In this document: positions 21,251-31,248 of the stretch, piece after piece
Position numbering within the stretch: the stretch's first letter is position 1
Layout of the letters: every line of letters starts with the position of its first letter
DNA from: Cladochytrium replicatum
Lineage: Eukaryota > Chytridiomycota > Chytridiomycetes > Cladochytriales > Cladochytriaceae
DNA length: 64,000 nt
Assembly (NCBI GenBank): GCA_025526935.1
Contig: JAHLKD010000050.1
Location: 62,001 to 126,000, forward strand
Direction of reading: 5' to 3'
Program-made: the position numbers and the translations under genes
Notes under the pieces: generated by a model
What the model was told of the DNA's origin: nothing
What the model saw: only the letters and a program-made list of their open reading frames with translations
Databases searched by the model: none

Positions 21251-21700
21251 ACAAGGAATGAACAGAAACAATTTTTGTGAGAAGTTGCTGCACTCCATCA
21301 CATCAACGCCTAGCTTTCCTACCATCACGCCCAAGTCCAGAAGCAAGGGAAATCCCGGCTCCTCGCACGTCACATTCTCCCTAACCAGTTCTCCCGCACT
21401 CAAGTACGGACCCTCAGTAACCTCTGTTCGTGGTCTAGCAGACACATCAGCGAACCCAATGAAAACCAGATATACTCGATCTGGATGGTAGAGTACGTTA
21501 GATGCCAGTCCCGCTCGGCGAGCTTCACCCCGCGTATCTGGGATTGTGTGAGCGCGGAAGTGTTACCTTTCGCCAGTGGATGAAGCATCGATGTGAGCTC
21601 GTTTGACGATTGTCCGTAAGAGGAAAAGAATTCGGAACCATGAGCTGCCACCGATGACAACCGCAGAGCAAGGATTAGCAACAGGTCGTACGTGAAACGG
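21251..21700 (-). pseudogene. 5' fragment of an intradiol dioxygenase-like gene
   Basis: Truncated paralogue of the gene at 21863-23492. Recognisable in order are a hydrophobic leader (LALRLSSVAAHG) without its ATG, VKLAERDWHLTYSTIQI, then across an intron EVTEGPYLSAGELVRENVTC and EEPGFPLLLDLGVM. After this the homology ends at the position of the next intron, and the His-containing metal site is missing. The copy lies immediately downstream of the intact gene on the same strand. Confidence 0.68.
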
Positions 21701-21862
21701 CGGTGCCTCTGTTACGCGGGATATCATAGATCATAAGAGCAACAAGGTCGAAAGCTTTCCACCGAATTCGGAGAACTTTATTTATTCTTTCAAGGAAGGG
21801 GAAAAGGAAATCTCAAATTGTTCACCAGATCTCTGCATTCCGTTGTTGTTCGCCAGATCGTG

Positions 21863-23492
21863 CTAATAACGTACCTTGCAACGCACGGTGGTTGCGGCCG
21901 CAGACAAAGTCGACAAGCTCAATTCGTCAGCTGATACAGCAGGTGTGCTGGTCACAGACTCTGCGTACCCGCCAGCCAAAGTCGTGGTTGGCGAAGCAGG
22001 ATCAGTAGTAGTGTAAGCTGATCCAGCATCTGAATTAGAAGTCGCAACGATGCTCGATCCAGCAAGGCTTTCAGCCACCGCGCTTGTCGCCGTCGTCTGA
22101 GAGCTAGCAGGGGGAAGAATGGCAGTGGCGGAAGGAGGAATTCCTGTTCCCATAATGGGAGGGACACTCCCTGACGGCGGAGATCCACCCGGAATTCCGC
22201 TCGGCGCACCACCTCCAGATCCTGAAGATCCAGTGACAGTTGTTGGCGGGCTTCCGTAGATCGGTGCAGTGGATCCTTCAGCTGTAAAGTTGGGGTCCAC
22301 ACCGAGCGTGAGATAGCCAAGGAACCCATCGGTAATTGCGGATCCGAGATTCACAAGCGAGATCACGGGATTGTTCCCGTTCGAAGCTTCTTGCAGATAG
22401 ATTGAGTCAGCTTCGTTGGTTGTTTCAGCGTCTGAGCGACCAGTAAAGTACGGCGAGAGCGCAAACACCTCGGACTTGGTAAAACGCCTAAGCATGTGGA
22501 TGGCTTTCCATAATTTGGCATCTTACCTTGATTGCGGCGTTGAAAAACATCTGGCCGATATGAACTGTCTTCCCACCGGTGATAGTGCCGTTTTCGTTCA
22601 CAGTGGGGTTCAGCGTCACCTTGAGATGGACATGAGTCGTGCGACCGGTGTAATACCCAGGGAACTTGGTTTTGAATTCAACGAGTCCGTTGGCATTGGT
22701 CTTGTGAGCCCCGCGGAAAAAGTTCTTGTTGTCTGTCAACGGACTGTGAGAGCCACTGGGCGATCCCAGAGATGAAAGCGTGTAGCCACTGTAGAAGCCT
22801 AAAATTGCTTTTTAAGTTGTACATGTACAAACCTTTTATGGGACAAACCAGTAGCGTTGCAGTGCCTTGATTTTGAGTAGAGGGATGAGTGAGTAACGTA
22901 AAGATTCCCCTCAGCTTAAATACTGACCAGATCTACGAGAGTTTCGATGAGTTAACTGATAAAAAGAGATTCTCTCTTAGCTTACCTCGACATAGGCTCC
23001 GGAGATTGGTGTGCAGGTAGTCACGTCCTGAACATAGAATCTCAAAACGCTAGTACCATCGAAATATTCCTACTAGCTCACCATCAAACCTAGATCCAAA
23101 GTCAACGGAATGCCAGGTTCATTGTCAGTGATGTCTTGTCTGACCAGCTCCCCAGCGATCCAGTACGGACCCTCCGTCACTTCTGGATTCAACACACAAG
23201 TAGTGTTCTAAATGCAACTAATCAGGCTCAAAAAAAAAGCCATCCAATTGTTCTATACCTGAATCTCAGAGTAAGTTGGATCCCAATCACGTTTAGCAAG
23301 CTTCATCCTGCGCAAACGCGTCTCCTTTAGAGCCGAGGAGAAGACTGCTGAGCTTCCGCATCGAGAAGCCGCGTTGATGTTGTTGCGTTTCAGAAGCTTG
23401 CCGAACGTAGTAAGATGCTCCGGACCGTGGGCATTTGCGAGGGAAGCCAGCGTAGATATAGCAGCCAAAAAAGCAAAGAGAATGATCTTCAT
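21863..23492 (-). CDS. Secreted intradiol ring-cleavage dioxygenase-like protein
   Basis: Extracellular member of the intradiol dioxygenase family (non-heme Fe(III), ortho cleavage of catechols), about 470 residues over roughly seven exons. The ATG at 23492 opens a signal peptide (ILFAFLAAISTLASLANAHG). Core motifs are EVTEGPYWIAGELVRQDIT with the first ligand Tyr, DVTTCTPISGAYVE, IWHCNATG, then FPGYYTGRTTHVHLKV with the second Tyr and both His ligands, and HIGQMFF. The IWHCNATG junction and the later AIK/SEVFALSPY junction need introns with GT-AG ends, which are present. The last about 130 residues are Ser/Thr/Gly/Pro-rich and probably O-glycosylated. Fungal secreted members act on lignin- or tannin-derived aromatics; that role here is inferred. 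Confidence 0.85.
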
Positions 23493-24224
23493 ATTGTTCC
23501 TAATCGTGGTTGGTTGATGGACGTAGTGTCTCTACGCCTTTTCTATTTATATTCGCATACGTGCCAATGGTCCTAGCCTCGCCTTTTCCAAATGCCACAC
23601 CGTCCACAACCCAGGCACATCCATGGGCTGATGAAGCTAGCAACGCATTAACTAAACCCAAGATGATAGATTCCACCGTAATAATGGGCAGCATGGGTTT
23701 AAAATTTTCTTATAAAATTGTGTGTCTGACCGCCGCTTTTTCGATAAACGAGCCACATTCACCACTACAGCAATCTTGGTGTTTTCAAAGTTTTCGCGCA
23801 TAATCGTATTAATTAGGAGCGCTTGTGCGCTTTAATATCAATGCGTCCGTCCTGGCTCACATAGATCACTTTCGATCCTTGTACCTTTCCATCACAGAAC
23901 ACCACATCCACTGAGCGACTTCCCCTGAAAGATTTGGCGGAGTACATGTCAACCAGTGCATGTGGACAATTTGCTTGGTGATCGTGCACAGTACGATTTG
24001 TACTGGGAACAGCAGGAACAGGAGCATGACGATCGGAGGAGAAGGATTAACGCTTGAACTTGTGTATGCAATGCGGAAGAAGCGGTATCCCATGACTAGG
24101 ATCGCAAACTTGCTAGGAGAACATCCCCACACTGTTAAAAACTGCCTGCGCGATGCTAATCTATACTAGATAGTCTTGAAAAGAAATCATCCCTTATTAA
24201 TAATGTACGAATAGTTACGTATCC
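23493..24224. other. Intergenic upstream of the dioxygenase
   Basis: About 730 bases. The part next to the dioxygenase start probably holds its promoter. A helix-turn-helix-like plus-strand frame lies at 24030-24169 and is listed separately. Nothing else is seen. Confidence 0.4.
24030..24169 (+). other. Possible helix-turn-helix relic
   Basis: The plus strand reads GGEGLTLELVYAMRKKRYPM, then RIANLLGEHPHTVKNCLRDA and a stop. The spacing resembles the DNA-binding helix-turn-helix of integrase- or resolvase-like transposases found in fungal genomes. There is no catalytic domain and no terminal repeats nearby. If real it is a fragment. Confidence 0.3.
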
Positions 24225-25110
24225 AGATCAATCATATTTGCGATCAGAGTAATAGATCCCCTCGACTGCAACCCACTGTTCTGAAGGCCCGCTTGCAGTC
24301 ACCCAACTGACTTCCAATTGTCCTAACAAAAACAATCAGATCGTGTTCAATCAGTACGGTTGCGCATTTCGTACCTGGGATTGGGTTATGGTACTGGAAC
24401 GCGTAAGCAGAGAGGTGTCAGCCCGTGTCGACGTGGACGACCTTTCCTCGCGAGCCCAGTACTTGTGTGCCGAGTTTGTGCACACCACCTTCCATTCTAA
24501 AAGACGAAAATAAGAGATGCGTGGTCGACCCACCCGATTCACACTCACCATCCCCTCACCCCGGAATCGTTGCCGTCGTACGCAGAGGCTTCCTGGTTGT
24601 TTGATAGAGGGCTTGCGTGGCCACTGTGACTGTGGAGATATCATGTAAAAACATCTCAGCATCAAATACTGCACAGTTTCACATTCTTCTTAGAAACATT
24701 TCTTTGTGCTGACATGCTGAAGACGGATTTGCCTGTTGCACTCCATCGCCTCTCTGCAAATAGCTACGTCAGCCAAAAACATGCAATCATGTGGATAATT
24801 CTTTAAAAGTACCCTCTTATGCAAGGAGATGCGGTAGTTCCAAAGACCACAAAGTAGCTGTTTGGGTCGTCTCCTTTCGCAAACCCGGTCACGGATTGCT
24901 GCCCAGAGCCCGATCTATCACGAATTGAGTTGGTCAGTGTGTCGAATCGGAATGCCATTGTCAACACACCCGTAAGATACCGAGTGCGAGTGCAATCGAT
25001 ACGAGCTCTCAACGGTTGCGAGCTTATGGTGGACTGGCGATGAAGTAGAGTGACGACTGCAGTGTAGCACTAGGATTTGCGAAAAACAGTGGTGATGAGG
25101 ATGTGTTGGA
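24225..25110 (-). pseudogene. SDF2-like MIR-domain gene, apparently disrupted
   Basis: Matches the MIR-repeat protein SDF2 (stromal cell-derived factor 2), an ER-lumen partner of protein quality control and O-mannosylation. First MIR repeat: YRLHSHSVSYG, spliced to SGSGQQSVTGFAKGDDPNSY. Second: LQHVSTKKC, then HSHSGHASPLSNNQEASAYD. Third: WKVVCTNSAHKYWAREE, then HVDTG, a TGA stop, HLSAYAFQYHNPIPG. The last exon is LEVSWVTASGPSEQWVAVEG and YYSDRKYD. Between WAREE and HVDTG the frame changes without a usable intron, a stop replaces one codon, and the splice phase before WKVV does not close. No ATG with a signal peptide is visible upstream. Either this copy is dead or the sequence holds base errors. 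Confidence 0.62.
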
Positions 25111-25397
25111 TGGTTGGATTCTGAATGGAATATTGTTCTTTCAGTCTGCGAGTTAAGAGACAACTGTGCGTCCGCTTTTCAAGGATGGCCTGGTGAAATC
25201 AGGCCTGCTTAATTGCAATCCATCACAATCCGTAAACTATCAAATGGCCATATGGTCTCTATTATGGACCGGTCTCGATCAGGCAGAGATTGAACCATGC
25301 CCGTGTGTGTCACAACAGCTGAGAGATAAACATTCCGTATTGAGGCAGCGAAACAGATCAGCAGCACACAAAACTGGAATATCCTTGATCGTCAAAG

Positions 25398-26698
25398 TTA
25401 AACACTCATCAAGAACGTGTTCTCAAAAAACAGAGAGCCGTCGACTTCAAACTTGCGTTCTCCAATCGTCACCTCGGCCTTGCCCGGCTGGAACCACTGG
25501 TACACAAATGGTTTGGTTATGAACGTCTGAATGAGCACCCGAAGCAGATACGTGATCTCTCCCAAGATATCAAGCTTGTCCCTGAGTTGCTGGGGCTGAA
25601 AGTTCATGTGGATCTTCACGTCTTCGCCGTCAAATGATTTGCCGGACCAGGTGATGTCCATCAAGGTGGGGATTTGGTAGCCGCTGAACGAATCGTACTG
25701 AGTCTCGACGAGCTTTGCACAGTTATCGATTGTGACGGCAACGGTTTTGTTGTTGAGTACCAGTGAACCCCTGCTCGCAAGGGATTTGGTGTAACCGTAC
25801 CCGTCCGGCAGCTCAAACTGAAAAAGTTGATAAGAGACGGCGAATCTACCCACAAAAATTCAGTCCGATAGTGGGTTTTACTTTCGTTACCTGATAAAGC
25901 ATGATCGAATCCTTTTCGTTTTGAAAATTGACAAAGTTCCATCGCGAGCAGCATTGCGGGTTGCACTGAAGCGCGTGCACGAAAAGCCCTGAGCCCTCGA
26001 GATCGGAATGCTGCCCACCCGTGAGCATGGAGCCCTTTACCTTCGCCATTGGGAAGAACCGTGAGATGACGTGTCCCGCTTCCTTTTCGTCTTTGAAGCT
26101 CATCATCCCGTCACCGACTTGGAATCCCCGGTCGATCGGCTCAAACTTGAAATCGACGATGAGCTCTGGCGCATCTTGGACGACAACGTGGAAGAATCCC
26201 GGATCCGGTGACCAAGTGATCTTGACATGTTCGCACTGCGCGGAACGCTTGTCTTCCGAGAGCTGGAACGAGCTTCCCCAGTACGAATATGTTTTGTGGT
26301 ACTTTGTTCCGTCAGCTCTGAACAGGCGGCAGGTCAACTTTTTCCACAGGGGTGAAAGGGTTGGAAATTTAGCCCCTTCACGGTCGTGCAATGTCATTAG
26401 AGTGGACTCACCTGCGCAGAAGGGTTCCAGCTGGTGATTACCAAATAGAGCCCGATCGGAATGCTTTAGTTATCTGACAGTAAAGGAATTAAAGGGAGAA
26501 CTGGGTTACCTGTTGATCGTCGTGTAAACGAGCTGCATCAGAAGTTGCATTAGCTCCGTTGACAGACACACCGCCCAGATCTACCTGTACGAAACCAAAC
26601 GAGCCGTCTTTCGCTGTGACGTAGAACGTTTGTCCTTCCGTAGCCCCTACTGCCCTCAATTCCCAACGACAGTCAGCATGGTTGATTTCCGGATCCAT
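25398..26698 (-). CDS. SVF1: Svf1-like survival factor, lipocalin fold
   Basis: Homologue of yeast Svf1, needed for survival under oxidative and cold stress and for moving ceramides between membranes. ATG at 26698. Exons read EGQTFYVTAKDGSFGFVQ, LVYTTIN, SWNPSAQ, LTCRLFRADGTKYHKTYS, then a long exon (ITWSPDPGFFHVVVQDAPEL, GGQHSDLEGSGLFVHALQCN, SRWNFVNFQNEKDSIMLYQV), and a last exon ending VYQWFQPGKAEVTIGERKFE and FFENTFLMSV. All junctions have GT-AG ends. The yeast protein has about 40 extra N-terminal residues (an amphipathic helix); I find no matching exon upstream. The start lies head-to-head with the ELMO gene, with 15 bases between the two chosen ATGs. Confidence 0.85.
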
Positions 26699-26713
26699 GT
26701 TGAAGCCACACTG

Positions 26714-28521
26714 ATGCTTTCAATTCCTTCGTGGCTCTCGTCGTTGCTGCTGGGCCAAATCTACCAGTCGGCGGTCCTGCTCTGGGCCTACGGCGTATTC
26801 AAGGGCTTCTACAGATTCGTATCCGGGACTTCAGAACTCTACCGCGTCTGCGATGCTGCGGTCACGAAAATCGACTCTGCACCTCCACCGACCGTCACCA
26901 TCACGGAGCTTCCGGACGTGCAGAAATCAGACGAGGTGGAGAAAGTGCTGGTTGGGGGTGGTGCGCTGGAGGTGAACCCGTCGGCGTCGGGGTTGGTCCA
27001 GCGCGGCAAGACCGTTGGAGGCTCACCGGCACTTGGGATCGAATCCGGGCTGTCGAGCGATTTCTTGACTGGAGATGTAAGATTTTTGCAGAATCGAGGG
27101 ATTAAGAAAGGTTTTTTCCTGAACTTGGCTTCTGTGCAGGAAGAGCGTGTTTCGCAGGATGGTGATAGCTTTGTCATGGAGAACACGGGCGGGCAGACGC
27201 AGGACGAATCGACTCAATCGACATTGGAGAAGACGGACGATTCGACGCCGCTGGTCCCTACCGCAACCCAATCTCGCGATCGACCACACATACCGAACCT
27301 TGCGTCGAGTGGGGTATTGGGTCCATCGGGATTCCCAGATCTCTCCCATCGAATTGGTGAGTCTGCTTGAAATTGAATGTTTTTACAAGTTCTGACCCAT
27401 CATGTATGCAGATCAAATCCTACTTCATTCAAAGACATTGAAGGTTCATTTTAAACAACTAAACCTGCCGCAATATGTTTAGACCACTTCTTAAAGGTTG
27501 AACGTCGGGACGTCGAATCAAAAGAGTGGGAAGCGAACGAAGTCCTCGTCAGCATCCTGCAAAAGAAACGTTTCCCTAACGGAGATCTTTCCACGTAGAT
27601 TGAATGAATCTGCAGATTCTCAATGCGTTTGACCATTAACTATGTGTTGATAGCCCACAAGCACTCGTACTCAAGCAATGCCTCTTCACAATCCACGCGA
27701 CCTACCGCCTCATGCATATTCTCAACGAACGCGCTGCGACAAAATACGACGTGACCAACCCGGCTCACGAGCGTAAACTACTGGAGGTGCGGTTTGGAAT
27801 TTTTGCATCCGGAAGATCTATTTGGGTTTTGAAGTATTTGTGTCTTGGGTAGCTATGGAACCTGCTGATGCCGAACCAGACGCTCGAAAATAGGATCTCG
27901 AAGCAGTGGCAGGAAATCGGGTTCCAAGGGACCGACCCAGCAACCGATTTTCGAGGAATGGGTAATGAACAGAACAATCAACCCATCATAGCGCATACAC
28001 CCATGTTTCTGCTGCTTGATCTGCAGGTCTTCTGGGACTCGATGATCTCTATTTCTTTGCGAAATATTACCCCGAAGAATCTGCTGGTGTTCTCAAGACA
28101 TCTCACAATGAGATGTCATGGCACGTTTCATTACCCTTTTAAAACTTTCAACACTCATCATTTATCCAAACAGGTTTTCTATGGCGATTGTCGGGATCAA
28201 CATCACTGCGTATCTCCTCCAACTCCTCCGCACCCGTCAACTCCAGCACTTTTTCTTTACGTACGGACCGACACGCGAAGCCTACCACCACTTCTACTGT
28301 ATAAACCCTCCTTTTGATCTCACACGCATAGTTTTCTCACAGATGGTTTAGGCTACATGTTTTGCGAGTTTGAAGAGGAGTGGAAATCGACTGCGTCGCC
28401 GTTGTCGCTGATGGATTTCAACAGGGTTTTTGCGGCGATGAAACATCGGATAGAGAAGGTGATTTTGGAGAGGAAGGTTTTGTTAAGGGGGTTGCGAAGG
28501 ATGAAGGGTGGTGGATCATGA
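26714..28521 (+). CDS. ELMO-domain protein with N-terminal membrane segment
   Basis: The C-terminal half is an ELMO/CED-12 domain: WQEIGFQGTDPATDFRGMG, LGLDDLYFFAKYYPEE, MAIVGINITAYLLQLL, then FYC, FCEFEEEWKSTASPLSLMDF and NRVFAAMKHRI. ELMOD proteins of animals and plants act as GTPase-activating proteins for Arf-family GTPases; the GAP-type Arg region fits TDFRG. The N-terminus is hydrophobic (LSSLLLGQIYQSAVLLWAYG) and followed by an acidic, Pro/Ser-rich linker of about 150 residues, so membrane anchoring is likely. About nine exons; the middle ones (27400-27800) are inferred from splice sites and less certain. ATG at 26714 is preferred to one at 26680, which would overlap the Svf1 start codon. 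Confidence 0.78.
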
Positions 28522-28994
28522 AAAGTTTTGTTGTAGTGATAAAGCAACCCCACGGCCGCCGACACCCCATCCACCGCCTTAAATAAATGGCGCAGATTAA
28601 TTGCAGATTAATTGCTGCATGCATTTATTTGCACATCATTCCGTGGGATGGCTTATTCTGTGAATTTCAACGGTTCTGCCGAATCTGCGAAGATCATCGA
28701 CAATCCATGCCATGAGAACCATGCTACAGAGCTGTGCATTAGGACTACCGTTAATAAGAGAGTACAATACCTTCACCCCAGCGACGCCCATTTCATTTCC
28801 AGTAACATTTATTATAAAATTTCTTAAAATTTTGGTGTTTCACTCCCACCTCCTGAAATTAGACTCCCATTTTCGTTTTCTTGTCCCTTACCAATAAAAG
28901 GCACTCAGAACCGCACATTGGTGGCCGTACACATCCTTAGATTTTCTAGACTTCTACTAGTGCAAACTACCACCACTGCCCAACAACTGATACA
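28522..28994. other. Intergenic, no gene seen
   Basis: About 470 bases between the ELMO gene and the first M43 protease. AT-rich with no coherent frame; presumably the ELMO 3' region and the protease promoter. Confidence 0.5.
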
Positions 28995-30772
28995 ATGCGC
29001 CAATCGCTTGCCATTCTCTTCGCCTTCGTCGCCTGTCTGTCTCACTCCCTCGTCTTGGCTCACCGCACCAGGGAGTGCGGTACCATCCCTGACTCGGACG
29101 TCATCGCCCTCGGCGTGACCCGCAGGTTGCGGTCTGCCAACTTTGCCAACGTCTCGCGCATCGCGACTCCGACCATCTTTGTCGATGTTATCTACCACAC
29201 AATCAAGGCTGATAACAGTAAGGGCGTCTAACGAAGTCTTGTAAGATAAGGCTGGTTGACCCATTTTCCGCCTTCAGCTCGTGCAGGCGGTAACGTTCCC
29301 GACTCCCAGATCCAGGCGCAGATCGCTGTCCTGAACGCGGACTACGCACCTAGCAACGTTGTTTTCAAGCTTATCAAAGTAACCTCCACCACCAACGCTG
29401 ACTGTATGCTCCTCTCGCAAAGTAGTCTCAACGTTTGGAGATCTCTGATATCATTGCCTTTAGGGTTCAACAACGCAAACCAGGTCAACGCTCAGATGGT
29501 CGCCATGAAGAATGCTCTTCACGAAGGCGGCCCCTCTACGCTCAACGTCTACTCCGTCGGCTTCACCAGCTCCAACCTCCTCGGTATCGCCACGTTCCCA
29601 TGGAACCAGGCCGCGAGCCCTCTCCTCGACGGTGTCTCTTTCCACCATGCGTCTGTTCCTGGAGGCAGCTTGGAGCCCTACAACTTGGGTCGCACGCTCA
29701 CCCACGAGGTCGGTCACTGGATGGGTCTCTACCACACTTTCCAGGGCGGCTGTGCCTCCAGCGCTACGAACGGCGGCGACTTTGTTGAGGACACTCCCGC
29801 CGAAGCGTCTTTTGCGTCTGGGTGCATGATAGGTCGCGACTCGTGCCCTAGCTTGCCTGGTCTCGACCCGGTCGAGAACTACATGGACTATTCTGACGAC
29901 AGCGTAAGTCGATTGGGGAGAGGGATGAGTTAAATTGTGACTAAACTGGTTTTTTATAGTGCTTGAACAACTTCTCCCCGGGACAGAACGACCGTATGTT
30001 CCAGGCTTGGCAAATCTACCGTGGTGTGATTGACGACCCGTCCACGACCACTACAACCACTACAACCACGACCACGACCACCACAACAACCACCGACGAG
30101 CCCACCACCACTACCACGACTACGACTACCACCGAGGAGCCCACTACTACAACGACTACTACCACTACCACGACTACCACGACTACCACCGAGGAGCCCA
30201 CTACTACCACGTCAACTACCACCACCACCGAGCCCACAACCACGACCACCACCACTACCACTTCCGACGTAGTTGCCACCAGCGCTGCCACTTCAGATGT
30301 CTCGTCGACCGCTGATGTGACCAGCGCAGTGACTTCGGCCACCAGCGCGTTTGTTTCCAGCTCCACGACCTCGGACGCCGCAAGCACAGTCACATCCGTC
30401 GCCACCTCCGGCGCTGTCTCATCTGGCAACCCGAGCCCGTCACCCGTAGCTACTTCTGACTCAAACCCGAGCCCGTCACCCGTAGCTACTTCTGACGCAA
30501 ACCCGAGCCCGTCACCTGTAGCTACTTCTGACGCAAACCCGAGCCCGTCACCTGTAGCTACTTCTGACGCAAACCCGAGCCCGTCACCTGTAGCTACTTC
30601 TGACGCAAACCCGAGCCCGTCACCTGTAGCTACTTCTGACGCAAACCCGAACCCGTCACCCGTAGCTACTTCTGACGCAGCAGCTTCATCTGCCGCGACC
30701 ACACCCTGCACGACCACCACTGTCCCACCCAAATGCCGTCCGCGTCCCTCTGGCTACGCACGCCTGGCGTAA
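28995..30772 (+). CDS. Secreted M43-type metallopeptidase with Thr-rich tail, copy 1
   Basis: Pappalysin-like zinc peptidase (M43 family). Signal peptide SLAILFAFVACLSHSLVLAH. Four exons: introns lie near 29217-29278, 29404-29461 and 29905-29960. The zinc site is THEVGHWMGLYHTF (HExxHxxGxxH), followed by VEDTPAEA and the Met-turn NYMDYSDDS. After the catalytic domain comes a mucin-like tail: about 80 residues dominated by Thr with DEPTTT/EEPTTT breaks, a Ser/Thr/Ala stretch, seven 12-residue repeats (NPSPSPVATSDA), and a short end PPKCRPRPSGYA shared with copy 2. The tail is probably heavily O-mannosylated. Secreted M43 enzymes digest extracellular protein. Confidence 0.88.
30428..30679 (+). 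repeat. Seven 36-base in-frame repeats
   Basis: Seven direct units coding for NPSPSPVATSDA, the first ending in DS and the last starting NPNP. Bases are nearly identical between units, including silent positions, pointing to recent expansion. Confidence 0.93.
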
Positions 30773-31248
30773 ACTAAAGCTGTTCTCACAAACGAGTTGA
30801 ACCCACCTTGCGTAAACTAACACTGTTCACACATACGAGTCGAGCCACCCTTCTTTTTTGTTAGCGGTTGTGCGTTTTTATTGCAGGTTTTTGGATTCGA
30901 AAATCGCTGGTTACTTTTTTTGCAGCATGCATGGATTTGTTTTCTTTGGCCAACTACGGGTTTGCATTCTGCTTCAGTATGTATGGACAACAAACATATT
31001 CAAATTACAAACTATAGAGAAGTCAAATTTTGTGCTGCCGGTGGGGCCCCAGCGATCAGCTCGGCTCGTGTTGCTGTTGCGGTCTTGCTGTGGTGCCGCG
31101 CTCGAACTACCTTCAGATCGTATATCAGCGATGGTGGTCTGACTGTCTCGTAAGCGATAGGGATTGCTCAACCACCTCACCAAATGCTGATCCAGCTCAA
31201 CTTCACCAGTTTATTGCTTCTTCATAGATGTACACTATAAATTACACA
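30773..31248. other. Intergenic between the two M43 genes
   Basis: About 475 bases. A short imperfect repeat of the sequence around GTAAACTAA and ACGAGT occurs at 30770-30840. No gene seen; probably the promoter of copy 2. Confidence 0.5.

Noticed and set aside
30428-30679. Regular direct repeats resembling a CRISPR array
   Set aside because: No unique spacers; units are contiguous and code for a 12-residue protein repeat.
30016-30732. 238-codon minus-strand frame over the first M43 tail
   Set aside because: Antisense of Thr and NPSPSP repeats.
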